A stretch of 64,000 nt of DNA from assembly GCA_002733645.1 (NCBI GenBank), contig NVWL01000007.1, positions 1 to 64,000 on the forward strand. The letters run 5' to 3'. This document shows, in pieces, positions 40,177 to 50,661 of this stretch. The position numbers were made by a program, and so were the translations under genes. The notes under the pieces are model-generated. The model was not told the origin of the DNA. It made no database searches and saw nothing but the letters and a program-made list of their open reading frames with translations. The stretch is from Oceanobacter sp. Lineage in GTDB: Bacteria; Pseudomonadota; Gammaproteobacteria; Pseudomonadales; Oceanobacteraceae. Position 1 is the stretch's first letter. Each line of letters opens with the position of its first letter.

Positions 40177-40454
40177 ATCATCTCCAATCATCTAAAACGG
40201 GGGGCTCACGTTTGCAGTAACGTAATTTTCTAGTCCATACCGTGACAAAGCCTTGGGCAGATAGCAAATCTGACGAATCCACTTCAACCTGAGCCAGCAG
40301 CAAATATTGTCGTAAAAAAGTGTGTAGAAAAGGAAGGCGCATGGCAAAAGCCGCATCGAGGCTGATATGATGCTCGGACTAGAGTAGCTAACTCCATAAG
40401 CAACTGGATTAAGTTGTCAGTGCGCTCTGGCTATCTGCATTAGAGGAATACTTC

Positions 40455-40646
40455 ATGATCATCGAGACCAACGGCCTTTTCGCCATCTTGATTTTAATCG
40501 CCGACATTTATGCCATTTTTAACGTAGTGCCATCGCGTAAACCGCTAGGTGTAAAAGCCGCATGGATTGCTGCGATCATATTTTTACCTATAGCTGGCTT
40601 GATTGCGTGGGCTTTGTTTGGGCCGCGCCAGCCAAAAATCAGTTAA
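40455..40646 (+). CDS. Small PLDc_N-type membrane protein
   Basis: A 63-residue protein with two hydrophobic helices (about residues 6-24 and 33-52) and the motif AALFG-like GLIAWALFGPRQ typical of the PLDc_N domain, found alone in many small membrane proteins and at the N-terminus of cardiolipin synthases. Preceded by GAGGA. Function of stand-alone members is unknown. Confidence 0.8.
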   Translation: MIIETNGLFAILILIADIYAIFNVVPSRKPLGVKAAWIAAIIFLPIAGLIAWALFGPRQPKIS

Positions 40647-40672
40647 TGCACTCCGATTAAAAAGCAGTACAG

Positions 40673-40700
40673 AAAAAGGAGAGCCGCATAACGGCTCCCC
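40673..40700 (-). terminator. Rho-independent terminator of mscS-like gene
   Basis: Stem GGAGAGCCG (40678-40686) with CGGCTCCCC (40692-40700), one mismatch, 5-base loop; the A-run at 40673-40677 is the U-tract on the minus strand. Confidence 0.8.
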
Positions 40701-40730
40701 TTCTAAGAATCAATCGATACAACTCGCTGA

Positions 40731-42281
40731 TTATTTTGTGGCTGACTCATAATCAGACGAATTTTTTTCAGGCAAATCTTCCGGTAAGTCTTTTGACTTA
40801 GCGCTGCGACCTTGCTCTCTCCCTATTTCTTTTTCATCATTCAACGGATCAACAGTGCTATTTTTAGTTAAGTGCACATTCGCGTTAGGCGCACGTCCTT
40901 GTTTGTCTTCACCGAAGTAAATGGTTTGATGCGGGAATGGAATCTCAATGCCGCGCTCATCAAATGCTATTTTCATACGGCGATTAAATTCACGCCCTAC
41001 ATTCCATTGCTGGATCGGTCGTGTTTTTATTCGGGCTTTAATCATCACTGCACTGTCAGCAAACTGATCAACGCCAAATACTTCTAAGGGCTCAAGAATG
41101 CGATCTTTGAAGTCATCATCTTCTCTTAATTCCTCATCAATCTCGTGCAGTATTTTAATTACTTCGTCCGTATTTTCTCGATACGCAACGCCAATATCAA
41201 AGAGATAAAAACTGAAATCTTTGGTCAGGTTAGACACTATCGCCACCTCACCAAATGGGATGGTATGCACCGTACCCTCAAGATCCCGTAGCTGAATTTT
41301 CCGTAATGTGATTTTTTCAACCAGGCCGAAATGATCACCGAGCTTAACGACATCACCTATCTGCAACAAATCCTCAAAGATCACCGTCAGCCCGGTCAGA
41401 AAATCTTTCACCAATGTCTGTGCACCAAAGCCCACAGCAATACCGAGAACACCCGCACCAGCCAGAAGTGGCATAATATTGATACCAATCTCAGACAAAA
41501 TCACCATAAGCGACAGTAACGTCAACGTAATCAACAGGATATTACGAATAATGGGCGTAATGGTCTGAAAGCGAGAATTATTTAACGCCTCGTGACGATG
41601 CATCACCGATTCCAATAGAGCGTTCACGCCCTCCCAGATCAAATTGAATATCAATACAACGACGGTCACCGTGAGTACAATATTCATGGCAGAGCCCAAG
41701 ACAATCGAATCGCCATCGTGAGACAAATAACTCGCGATTAGTTGGGCTGCAGCGTACCCAATTAAGACCAACCCCACGGCATAACCGGCCCAACGCTGAA
41801 TCAAGAAAACACTATCAAACCTTGTTTTACTCCATTGTAAGCGCTTACGAACTGGCCTTAAGCGGCGATCTAAAAATGCCGCAACGCGAGCATTAAAAAA
41901 CAAACCCGCCAATACCAGTAACACCGTTAAGCTAAAGCTAACTAAGTCACCAATGATGTTTTCTGGCAAACCATAGCTTTCCATCAAGACCACGAAGTCT
42001 TGGGTAATCCCGCTACCTGCGCTCTCAAAATCAATCAGGCTGCCGAGCACAGACGCGGATTCTTCTTCGGTATTAACCATCAACTTAAGTTTATCAATCA
42101 GCGCCTGCCGTTCAGTCTCGCTCTCAAGAGTTCCAATTAAATCTTCAACCGCTTTCTGATCCACACTCCCTGATGAACTAGAGCCGTCCGACGGAGACAC
42201 TGGAGAGTCCGCTGCCACAGCCAAGCCGGGAAGAGACAAAAGTAAGAAGGGCAAAATAATCGTTGAAAGCAAATACCGCAT
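40731..42281 (-). CDS. MscS-family mechanosensitive channel
   Basis: A 516-residue small-conductance mechanosensitive channel. A signal peptide (cleavage near LAVAA) is followed by a periplasmic region, then four or so membrane helices; the pore-lining segment reads PLLAGAGVLGIAVGFGAQTLVKDF with the Gly/Ala pattern of MscS TM3, and a beta domain follows (GDVVKLGDHFGLVEKI). The C-terminal tail is charged. It releases solutes on osmotic downshock. The ATG at 42281 is preferred over 42335 because it begins the signal peptide. Confidence 0.93.
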   Translation of the reverse strand: MRYLLSTIILPFLLLSLPGLAVAADSPVSPSDGSSSSGSVDQKAVEDLIGTLESETERQALIDKLKLMVNTEEESASVLGSLIDFESAGSGITQDFVVLMESYGLPENIIGDLVSFSLTVLLVLAGLFFNARVAAFLDRRLRPVRKRLQWSKTRFDSVFLIQRWAGYAVGLVLIGYAAAQLIASYLSHDGDSIVLGSAMNIVLTVTVVVLIFNLIWEGVNALLESVMHRHEALNNSRFQTITPIIRNILLITLTLLSLMVILSEIGINIMPLLAGAGVLGIAVGFGAQTLVKDFLTGLTVIFEDLLQIGDVVKLGDHFGLVEKITLRKIQLRDLEGTVHTIPFGEVAIVSNLTKDFSFYLFDIGVAYRENTDEVIKILHEIDEELREDDDFKDRILEPLEVFGVDQFADSAVMIKARIKTRPIQQWNVGREFNRRMKIAFDERGIEIPFPHQTIYFGEDKQGRAPNANVHLTKNSTVDPLNDEKEIGREQGRSAKSKDLPEDLPEKNSSDYESATK

Positions 42282-42466
42282 GGACTGCCTATATAAAAAA
42301 TAAATGAACGTATGTCTGTATATAACGACCCGCACCCAACAACAAGGTTCCTGAGCAAAATCATCAATACTTCAGTTTGAGCCAACGTTTGGCCTTAACC
42401 AACCTTGAGGCCCAATATAAGCGCTGATTACATGGTCGTCCGCTTTAACACGTTAGGAGAGAGACT

Positions 42467-43327
42467 ATGAACTCTGCCACCCAACCACTGCCAGCTGCCC
42501 AGAGCTCTGCTCAACGCCAGCCGGGACACATCGAAGTCCGCAAAATGGATTTCTCATTCAGCGACGTCAATGAAATGGACTGGTACCGTGGCAACCCTTT
42601 CCTGACCGCGTTTATCGCGGTGCTATCCGGCACGTTTCCGCCGGGCGAGCAAATGTTTATTGAGTCTGTGCGTCACTTCAAAGACCAAGTGACTGACCCG
42701 CAACTGCTTGAAGACATCAAAGACTTCACACGCCAAGAGGCGCACCACACCAACCAGCACAAGCTGGCCAACGAAAAGCTCGAAGCCCTGGGTTGGCGCG
42801 CCCAAGCCATTGAGCGCCGTGTAGAAAAAGCTATTGCCCTATTAAATGCCAAGCGATCCAAGCGTGAGCGCCTAGCAGCGACTGTGTGCCTTGAACACAT
42901 CACCGCCATCATTGCAGAGTATGTACTTACTCACCCCAAGCAGATGGAAGGCATGCACCCGTCCATACGTAACATGATGGTGTGGCACGCGATTGAAGAG
43001 ATCGAACACAAGTCCGTCGCGTTTGATGTTTACATGAGCACAGGCGGCAGCCGCAAAATGCTCAAACGCATCATGCGCGCCATCGCCGTATTGTTTCCAA
43101 CGCTCACCTTTGCCCGCACCATCTATCTTTTATTTGCCGCCCGCCGGATGCCTAGCTGGGCGCAATTTAAAGAAGGCATGCAAATGTTATTTGGTAAAGA
43201 CGGCATGATCACGTCGATCAAGGCACCGTTTAAAGACTTCTACCGTGAAGACTTCCACCCTGAAGATCACGACAACCGTGAGCTGATTGAAAAGTGGAAA
43301 AAAGAGATTGCTGAATATCAGGTGTGA
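42467..43327 (+). CDS. PF10118 predicted metal-dependent hydrolase
   Basis: A 286-residue all-helical protein of the PF10118 family, annotated as predicted metal-dependent hydrolase. Conserved Glu/His pairs (QEAHHTNQH, LEHITAI, AIEEIEHKS) are spaced like the metal ligands of ferritin-like or haem-oxygenase-like diiron proteins. Cytosolic; reaction unknown. A good GGAGAGA lies upstream and a strong terminator follows. Confidence 0.85.
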   Translation: MNSATQPLPAAQSSAQRQPGHIEVRKMDFSFSDVNEMDWYRGNPFLTAFIAVLSGTFPPGEQMFIESVRHFKDQVTDPQLLEDIKDFTRQEAHHTNQHKLANEKLEALGWRAQAIERRVEKAIALLNAKRSKRERLAATVCLEHITAIIAEYVLTHPKQMEGMHPSIRNMMVWHAIEEIEHKSVAFDVYMSTGGSRKMLKRIMRAIAVLFPTLTFARTIYLLFAARRMPSWAQFKEGMQMLFGKDGMITSIKAPFKDFYREDFHPEDHDNRELIEKWKKEIAEYQV

Positions 43328-43365
43328 GTACTTACTACGACTCTATGCATCGTCATTAAATAACC

Positions 43366-43390
43366 AAAGCAGCTTCGGCTGCTTTTTTTA
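43366..43390 (+). terminator. Rho-independent terminator
   Basis: AGCAGC (43368-43373), tetraloop TTCG, GCTGCT (43378-43383) and T7. Ends the PF10118 gene. Confidence 0.92.
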
Positions 43391-43459
43391 TTGGCTAGCA
43401 TAAGGGCTATCTCACCTCTTGCCTGCCTAAATACCGTTAACTTAATCGCTTAAAAGTAG

Positions 43460-43490
43460 GTTGCGGTTAGCGCGAAGCGCGTAACCCAAC
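43460..43490. repeat. Short palindromic intergenic repeat
   Basis: GTTGCGGTTAGCGC and GCGCGTAACCCAAC form an imperfect hairpin around GAA. The pattern (GGTTAGCGCGAAGCGCGTAACC) resembles a palindromic repeat widespread in bacterial intergenic DNA. It lies just before the conflict islet and may mark a junction. Confidence 0.55.
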
Positions 43491-43528
43491 GCTTTCACGT
43501 AAACAGTTTTCAAAAATAACGTTGCAGC

Positions 43529-43574
43529 ATGAGCCGAATACCGCCTACTATTGGCTCATTACATGAGCCGAATA
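43529..43574 (+). promoter_or_regulatory. Repeated motif at the fic start, possible operator
   Basis: ATGAGCCGAATA occurs at 43529-43540 and again at 43563-43574 as a direct repeat 34 bases apart, with an inverted near-copy (TATTGGCTCAT, 43549-43559) between them. The second copy contains the proposed fic start. A regulator bound here would control fic; Fic/antitoxin autoregulation is one option. Coding constraint on the second copy cannot be excluded. Confidence 0.4.
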
Positions 43575-44777
43575 AATTCGCTATTCGGCCCACCACTCTT
43601 AAGAAACACGGAAAAAGACGTGGAACAAACCCTTAAACAAACTTGGATCTGGCAATCCACTGCTTGGCCGAACTTCTGCTGGCAGGCCTCTTCGGTGCAG
43701 CCACTATTACGAGAGTGCCACAAACGCATGGGCACACTCACTGGCAAAGCGAGTCTCTCATCAAGTGAGCAAGCCTCACTCGATACCCTGCTGGGTAATA
43801 TCCTTGCGTCTTCCGCGATTGAAAATGAAAAACTGAATGCCGCCTCAGTGCGCTCATCACTTGCCAAGCACCTATGCATCAGCGAAGTAACACCCTACCC
43901 AACCAGCGAGCGTTCAGAAGGGCTTGCTGAGATGATGGCGGATGCACTGCAACAACATAAACAACCCCTAACGATGGAGCGGTTGTATCAGTGGCATCGT
44001 TGGATATTCCCTGAAGCGTCTCAAAGCACTTTCCAGACAATTCGCGTTGGCGAGCTCAGGGGCAATGAACCGATGCAAGTTGTGTCTGGTCGCCTGGATA
44101 AACCGACCGTGCATTTTGAAGCGCCCTCAAGGGAGATATTAGAAAATGAGCTTGAGGGCTTTATTAACTGGTTTAACTCGCCAGAACATAACGATAAAAA
44201 TAGCCAAACACTCGACCCACTCGTACGTGCCGCTATCGCCCATTTATGGTTTATCACCTTGCACCCGTTCGACGACGGCAATGGACGACTCACCCGCGCC
44301 CTAACAGATTTGGCACTGGCTCAAGGTGACGAACAAAGCATCCGCTTATTCGCCATGTCAGGCGCGATACTAGACAACCGCAAAGGCTATTACGACATAC
44401 TCGAACACACCCAAAAGCACGCTCAAGAAGTCGAGGGAAAACTCGATGTCACACCTTGGGTCGAATGGTTTTTAGGCACCCTACTTACCAGTGTCGAAAG
44501 CGCCATCGCCACAATCGACCGTACCCTCGCAAAAACCGCCTTCTGGCAGCGTTATAACGACACGTCATTAAGTGCGGAACAACGCAAAGTACTTAACCGT
44601 TTATTGGATGCTGGGCCAACAGGATTTGAAAACGGCATCAGCGCCGCTCAGTATCAAAAGGTCGCCAAGGTCAGTAAAGCAACGGCGACGAGGCACTTGG
44701 CGGATCTAGTGGCAAAAGGGTGTATAGAGAAAATGCCCGGTGGTGGGCGGAGTACGAGGTATTCAACTAGCGCTTAG
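43563..44777 (+). CDS. Fic family protein, N-terminal self-inhibited class
   Basis: A 404-residue protein with an N-terminal DUF4172-like part (WIWQSTAWPNFCWQ), the Fic domain and a C-terminal winged-helix-like part (about residues 335-404, ATATRHLADLVAKG). The Fic motif HPFDDGNGR is intact from H234, so AMP transfer to a target hydroxyl is possible. The inhibitory helix motif S-x-x-x-E-N is at S83-E87-N88, as in class II Fic proteins that carry their own antitoxin. Starts at ATG 43563 or GTG 43620 are both possible; the latter places WIW near the N-terminus as in relatives. Its end overlaps the convergent antitoxin remnant. Confidence 0.9.
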   Translation: MSRINSLFGPPLLRNTEKDVEQTLKQTWIWQSTAWPNFCWQASSVQPLLRECHKRMGTLTGKASLSSSEQASLDTLLGNILASSAIENEKLNAASVRSSLAKHLCISEVTPYPTSERSEGLAEMMADALQQHKQPLTMERLYQWHRWIFPEASQSTFQTIRVGELRGNEPMQVVSGRLDKPTVHFEAPSREILENELEGFINWFNSPEHNDKNSQTLDPLVRAAIAHLWFITLHPFDDGNGRLTRALTDLALAQGDEQSIRLFAMSGAILDNRKGYYDILEHTQKHAQEVEGKLDVTPWVEWFLGTLLTSVESAIATIDRTLAKTAFWQRYNDTSLSAEQRKVLNRLLDAGPTGFENGISAAQYQKVAKVSKATATRHLADLVAKGCIEKMPGGGRSTRYSTSA

Positions 44778-44943
44778 ATTTTAGCTTCTTACAATCTGAT
44801 TCAGGCGCATCTTTTTGAGTAACAACCTCAGCATTCAAGTGCTTAGGCTCTTCATTTACCCGGCGAGCAGTCGACAAATCCAGATCGTCATTAATATCTT
44901 CCAAGCCATCATCAAATTTTTGATCGAATTCTTCAGTCCTCAT
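44767..44943 (-). pseudogene. Truncated CopG-type antitoxin remnant
   Basis: A 58-codon frame. Its first 40 residues (MRTEEFDQKFDDG, then DLDLSTARRVNEEPKHLNAEV) match the N-terminus of CopG/BrnA-like antitoxins of about 80-90 residues, where this is followed by a ribbon-helix-helix DNA-binding part (typically VNVDFPxWM...). Here that part is replaced by an unrelated polar tail (TQKDAPESDCKKLKSKR), so the DNA-binding domain is missing. No toxin partner is adjacent. It may still be translated (GAGG nine bases upstream). Family assignment is from memory of the motif. Confidence 0.6.
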
Positions 44944-44984
44944 TGGGCAAGACCTCGCTCTTACGCTAACGGTGAACGTTATTG

Positions 44985-45629
44985 CTAAATAATAGGATTA
45001 ATTAACAACTCCGAAACTTGTTCGCAATCCATCAGCCATGCTTCGGTAGCCGTACAACGAAATGCAACAGCCGTTTGAATTTGTCCTAGTATTTCCTGTG
45101 TATTAATTTGATTAAAAATTGGCTCATGATGTGCAATGCGATTTCTTAATTTACGAATTTGTTTACATTCTTTATTCAATCTCACCCGCAATGTTGCCGC
45201 ATCTATTCTAGCATTGGGGAAAGTAGTACTACTGTATTGCTTCCAGATACGAGCTTCATGCCGCTTTGTCAGCATGCTTTCAAACCAATATAAATTCAGT
45301 TCAGGAACTACTTTTCCTAGCCCATTATACGTAGGAGTAACTAAGTTGAGTAAGTCGGCTTTTTCTTTCCTTGGTAAAGAGTTCTGAAATACTTTATTAA
45401 TTGGCCAATCCACTCCGTACCTTTGCGAAATAGCGTCAGAAATAGCATTTCGCAGCATGACTTCATAGATGTGCAAAGGAAATAAGAAATGACCAGAGAG
45501 CTTTGCATTCCACTCGTATAGTTTTAACGTTGTTTCTTCACTATCTATCCCAAGAATATTTTTTACCGCACTCCTATAGGTAAATAAGCGCCCTGCGGAT
45601 AGCACTTTCTCGATATCTTTGTAAGGCAT
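44985..45629 (-). CDS. Abi-like HEPN-domain protein
   Basis: A 214-residue all-helical protein of the Abi family (abortive-infection-like). The HEPN RNase motif R-x4-H is present as R162-N-R-I-A-H167, followed by HEPIF, a hallmark of Abi_2/AbiF-like proteins. The N-terminal part (LYEWNAKLSGHFLFPLHIYEVMLRNA) is also typical. Such proteins are thought to cleave RNA and stop growth upon phage infection. Only 41 bases separate it from the antitoxin remnant, and Fic follows on the opposite strand. Confidence 0.85.
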   Translation of the reverse strand: MPYKDIEKVLSAGRLFTYRSAVKNILGIDSEETTLKLYEWNAKLSGHFLFPLHIYEVMLRNAISDAISQRYGVDWPINKVFQNSLPRKEKADLLNLVTPTYNGLGKVVPELNLYWFESMLTKRHEARIWKQYSSTTFPNARIDAATLRVRLNKECKQIRKLRNRIAHHEPIFNQINTQEILGQIQTAVAFRCTATEAWLMDCEQVSELLINPII

Positions 45630-45658
45630 AAGTCTTCCTTGAGTTACACTATTTAACT

Positions 45659-45687
45659 TTGACAGATCCGTAGTAAAAGTTTACAGT
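45659..45687 (+). promoter_or_regulatory. Sigma-70 promoter for a candidate small RNA
   Basis: A perfect -35 TTGACA (45659-45664), a 17-base spacer and -10 TACAGT (45682-45687), pointing right. The expected start is near 45694. No plus-strand protein gene follows before gyrB's convergent end. Confidence 0.6.
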
Positions 45688-45693
45688 TTTTAC

Positions 45694-45774
45694 GTGAGCT
45701 TTGGATATCCCTGCTTCGGCAGCCCACCAAAGACATATGATTTGATCAAGCCCGCTTCGTGCGGGCTTTTTTAT
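45694..45774 (+). ncRNA. Candidate orphan small RNA, about 80 nt
   Basis: Between a strong promoter and a strong terminator. The predicted transcript has a hairpin closed by CTTTGG (45699-45704) and CCAAAG (45727-45732) with an inner CTGC-TTCG-GCAG stem-loop, a single-stranded stretch ACATATGATTTGATC, and a terminator stem AGCCCGC-TTCGT-GCGGGCT (45749-45767) plus T6. This is the standard layout of a trans-acting regulatory RNA. No known family was recognised, and no plus-strand gene upstream explains the terminator. Confidence 0.55.
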
Positions 45775-45784
45775 GCACCAAATA

Positions 45785-45809
45785 TAAAAAAGGCAGCCAA
45801 TGGCTGCCT
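45785..45809 (-). terminator. Terminator of gyrB
   Basis: Stem AGGCAGCCA/TGGCTGCCT (45791-45799, 45801-45809) with the A-run at 45786-45790 as minus-strand U-tract, 20 bases past the gyrB stop. Confidence 0.85.
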
Positions 45810-45829
45810 CTCTCATAAGCACTCACGGA

Positions 45830-48331
<2,502 letters not shown>

Positions 48332-48413
48332 TCATTGCGCTTACCTTCCGCTTACGCGGGTCGTCCTAATTGGCTCGACCGGAGTCTTCTCCCTAAAGCC
48401 AAAATACGACGCT

Positions 48414-49502
48414 TTACTCGTTATCTACTTGTTTCAGGTCTCCATGTTCCACGTGGAACACTTTACTGGAGATAGGCTTCCAAACATCGGTAAGTTTTTC
48501 TTTATCGATGCTGGTAATAAAGACCTGACATTTTAATTCTTCTAGCAGTTTGCATAAAGCAAAACGATGCTTTTCATCCAGTTCTGACGCAAGATCATCC
48601 ACTAGGTAGATAGTTTGACGTCCACTCTCCTGCTGAAACAGCGAACCTTGGGCAATCTTAAGTGCAGCAACTACTGTTTTTTGCTGACCGCGAGATAAGA
48701 TTTCTGCCGCCGGTTGCTTGTCACATTTAATTCTTAATTCTGCACGATGCGGCCCAGATTGGGTATAGCCCAACACCATGTCTCTTTCTTGCTGACGCTC
48801 TAGTATATCAGCAAGTTGGCTGTCTTTTTCCCAGCCAGGATAATAAGCCAGTGTGACAGATATTGCCGGGTCCAGCTCATTTAATATGCGTATAAACTCG
48901 GGTTTAAACCGAGCAAGGTAGGCTTGGCGTTGTGTGTCAATTGCCTCTGCCCCTTCGATAAAACCGCTATTCCACACATCCAGCCACTCGGCCTGTTTCT
49001 GTTTAAGTACGGCATTGCGTTGTTTGAGGTGTTTACGGAACGTTTTCCACTGTTCCATAAAACTTTGTTCCACGTGGAACACTCCCCAATCAATAAACGC
49101 ACGACGCTCTTCAGGCGAACCAGAAAGCAGCTTAAACGTATTAGGCTCGATAATTTGAACAGGTAACCAATGCGCTGCTTCGGCTTGTGAAGTAAGAATT
49201 GAGCCGTTTAATTTTAGCAGGTGATCACCACCACGAAGACGCAAGCTTTCCATTTCGCAATCACCGCGATCAGGATCTTCAATGCCCACACGCATTTCGA
49301 TGCGGTCGTGTTCATGAGACATCACGTGCTTAAGTTGTGAAGTACGGAAAGATTTGCCTGAAGCCATCAGAGCGATAGATTCAAGAATGCTGGTTTTACC
49401 GGAGCCATTGTCTCCGTATATAAAATTAACATTGGGGTGAGGATCGAAAACCAGTGGCTGCAAGTTGCGCACGCCACTGATTCGCAAATGCCGGATTGGC
49501 AT
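48414..49502 (-). CDS. recF: DNA replication and repair protein RecF
   Basis: A 362-residue SMC-like ATPase for RecA loading at gaps. Walker A GDNGSGKTSILES, signature region LSRGQQKTVVAALKIAQ and Walker B YLVDDLASELD are intact. Two parS palindromes lie inside the gene, both in the same frame so that each encodes FHVE; the gene therefore carries a partition-site load as well as its protein. It follows dnaN by 21 bases. Confidence 0.97.
   Translation of the reverse strand: MPIRHLRISGVRNLQPLVFDPHPNVNFIYGDNGSGKTSILESIALMASGKSFRTSQLKHVMSHEHDRIEMRVGIEDPDRGDCEMESLRLRGGDHLLKLNGSILTSQAEAAHWLPVQIIEPNTFKLLSGSPEERRAFIDWGVFHVEQSFMEQWKTFRKHLKQRNAVLKQKQAEWLDVWNSGFIEGAEAIDTQRQAYLARFKPEFIRILNELDPAISVTLAYYPGWEKDSQLADILERQQERDMVLGYTQSGPHRAELRIKCDKQPAAEILSRGQQKTVVAALKIAQGSLFQQESGRQTIYLVDDLASELDEKHRFALCKLLEELKCQVFITSIDKEKLTDVWKPISSKVFHVEHGDLKQVDNE
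48445..48460. promoter_or_regulatory. parS: parS centromere site 1
   Basis: TGTTCCACGTGGAACA, a perfect 16-bp palindrome identical to the Pseudomonas-type ParB-binding site and matching the general consensus TGTTNCACGTGNAACA. It lies near the 3' end of recF. parA and parB are not in the window. Confidence 0.93.
49066..49081. promoter_or_regulatory. parS: parS centromere site 2
   Basis: A second exact copy of TGTTCCACGTGGAACA, 621 bases from the first, in the middle of recF. Both lie about 3-4 kb from the proposed oriC, the usual distance for chromosomal parS. Confidence 0.93.
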
Positions 49503-49523
49503 AATCAGGAAAGTCCGATAAGG

Positions 49524-50624
49524 CTACAAACGCATCGGCATAACAACGTACATGGCGTCAGAATCATGCGACTCTTCTATCAATGCACTGCTATTGGCGT
49601 CCGAAAGAGTAAATTTAACCTGTTCCGTCGAAATAACGCCCAACACATCCTGAAGATAAGATACGTTAAAGCCCATCTCTAAAGAATCACCTTGGTATTC
49701 AACCGCCGTCGACTCTTCCGCTTCTTCCTGCTCAGGGTTGTTAGCAAACACCTGCAGGTTGTCGGTGGATAGCAGCATACGCACACCACGGTACTTCTCA
49801 TTCGAGAGAATCGCAGTACGGTTAAACACCTGACGTAATTCCGTGCGATCACCCAACATGACGTTATTGCCGCCTTTTGGAATCACTCGGCTGTAATCTG
49901 GGAATTTACCGTCAACCAACTTCGAAGTAAAAGTGAAGGCTTCTGTATGGGCACGCAAGTGATTCGCACTAAGCGCCAAACTCACTGTCGCTTCAGGATC
50001 TGTCAGAAGTTTTGCCATTTCTAGCACGCCTTTGCGTGGCAGAATGATTTGCTGAGCTTCTTTAGGGCCAGTCACGGTAGCAACACAGGTTGCCAAGCGA
50101 TGACCGTCTGTAGCGACCGCTCGCAGGCTTTCTGGTGTAACTTCTATCAACATACCATTTAGGTAGTAACGCACGTCCTGCTGCGCCATAGCGAAGCTGG
50201 TGCGGTCGATAATACGGCGAAGGTCGATCTGTGGCAGAGCAAACGTGTGTTCATCAGCAACCGCATCAACATTCGGGAATTCTGTGGCCGGTAGCGTCGA
50301 TAAAGTAAAGCGTGAGCGGCCAGAGCGTACATTAACGCGGGCTTCGTCTTGCTCAACTTCAATTTGTGCGCCATCTGGCAGTGAGCGACAGATATCCATT
50401 AACTTTTTAGCCGGAACCGTAATCGCACCTTCTTGACCAACTTCATCAAGGGTGACACGACCAACAAGTTCAACCTCAAGGTCGGTACCCGTCAATGACA
50501 ACTGTTGACCTTCAATTTCCAGAAGGACGTTAGACAGTACTGGTAAGGTCTGACGTTTTTCTACAACGCCTGCCACCAGTTGTAATGGGCGCAGAAGGGC
50601 TTCCCTGGATATTACGAATTTCAT
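49524..50624 (-). CDS. dnaN: DNA polymerase III sliding clamp (beta)
   Basis: A 366-residue clamp loaded on DNA to give polymerase III processivity. Opens MKFVISREALLRPLQLV and ends with the hydrophobic-pocket region YVVMPMRL, both typical; length equals E. coli DnaN (366). Lies 37 bases after dnaA on the same strand. Confidence 0.98.
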   Translation of the reverse strand: MKFVISREALLRPLQLVAGVVEKRQTLPVLSNVLLEIEGQQLSLTGTDLEVELVGRVTLDEVGQEGAITVPAKKLMDICRSLPDGAQIEVEQDEARVNVRSGRSRFTLSTLPATEFPNVDAVADEHTFALPQIDLRRIIDRTSFAMAQQDVRYYLNGMLIEVTPESLRAVATDGHRLATCVATVTGPKEAQQIILPRKGVLEMAKLLTDPEATVSLALSANHLRAHTEAFTFTSKLVDGKFPDYSRVIPKGGNNVMLGDRTELRQVFNRTAILSNEKYRGVRMLLSTDNLQVFANNPEQEEAEESTAVEYQGDSLEMGFNVSYLQDVLGVISTEQVKFTLSDANSSALIEESHDSDAMYVVMPMRL

Positions 50625-50661
50625 GGTTCTCCACTCAGTTCCGGTGCCTAGCTAACAGGCG

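Noticed and set aside
45694-45733. 3' end of a tRNA (CCCACCA near a hairpin)
   Set aside because: No T-loop consensus, D-arm or anticodon stem upstream; a promoter-hairpin-terminator small RNA explains it better.
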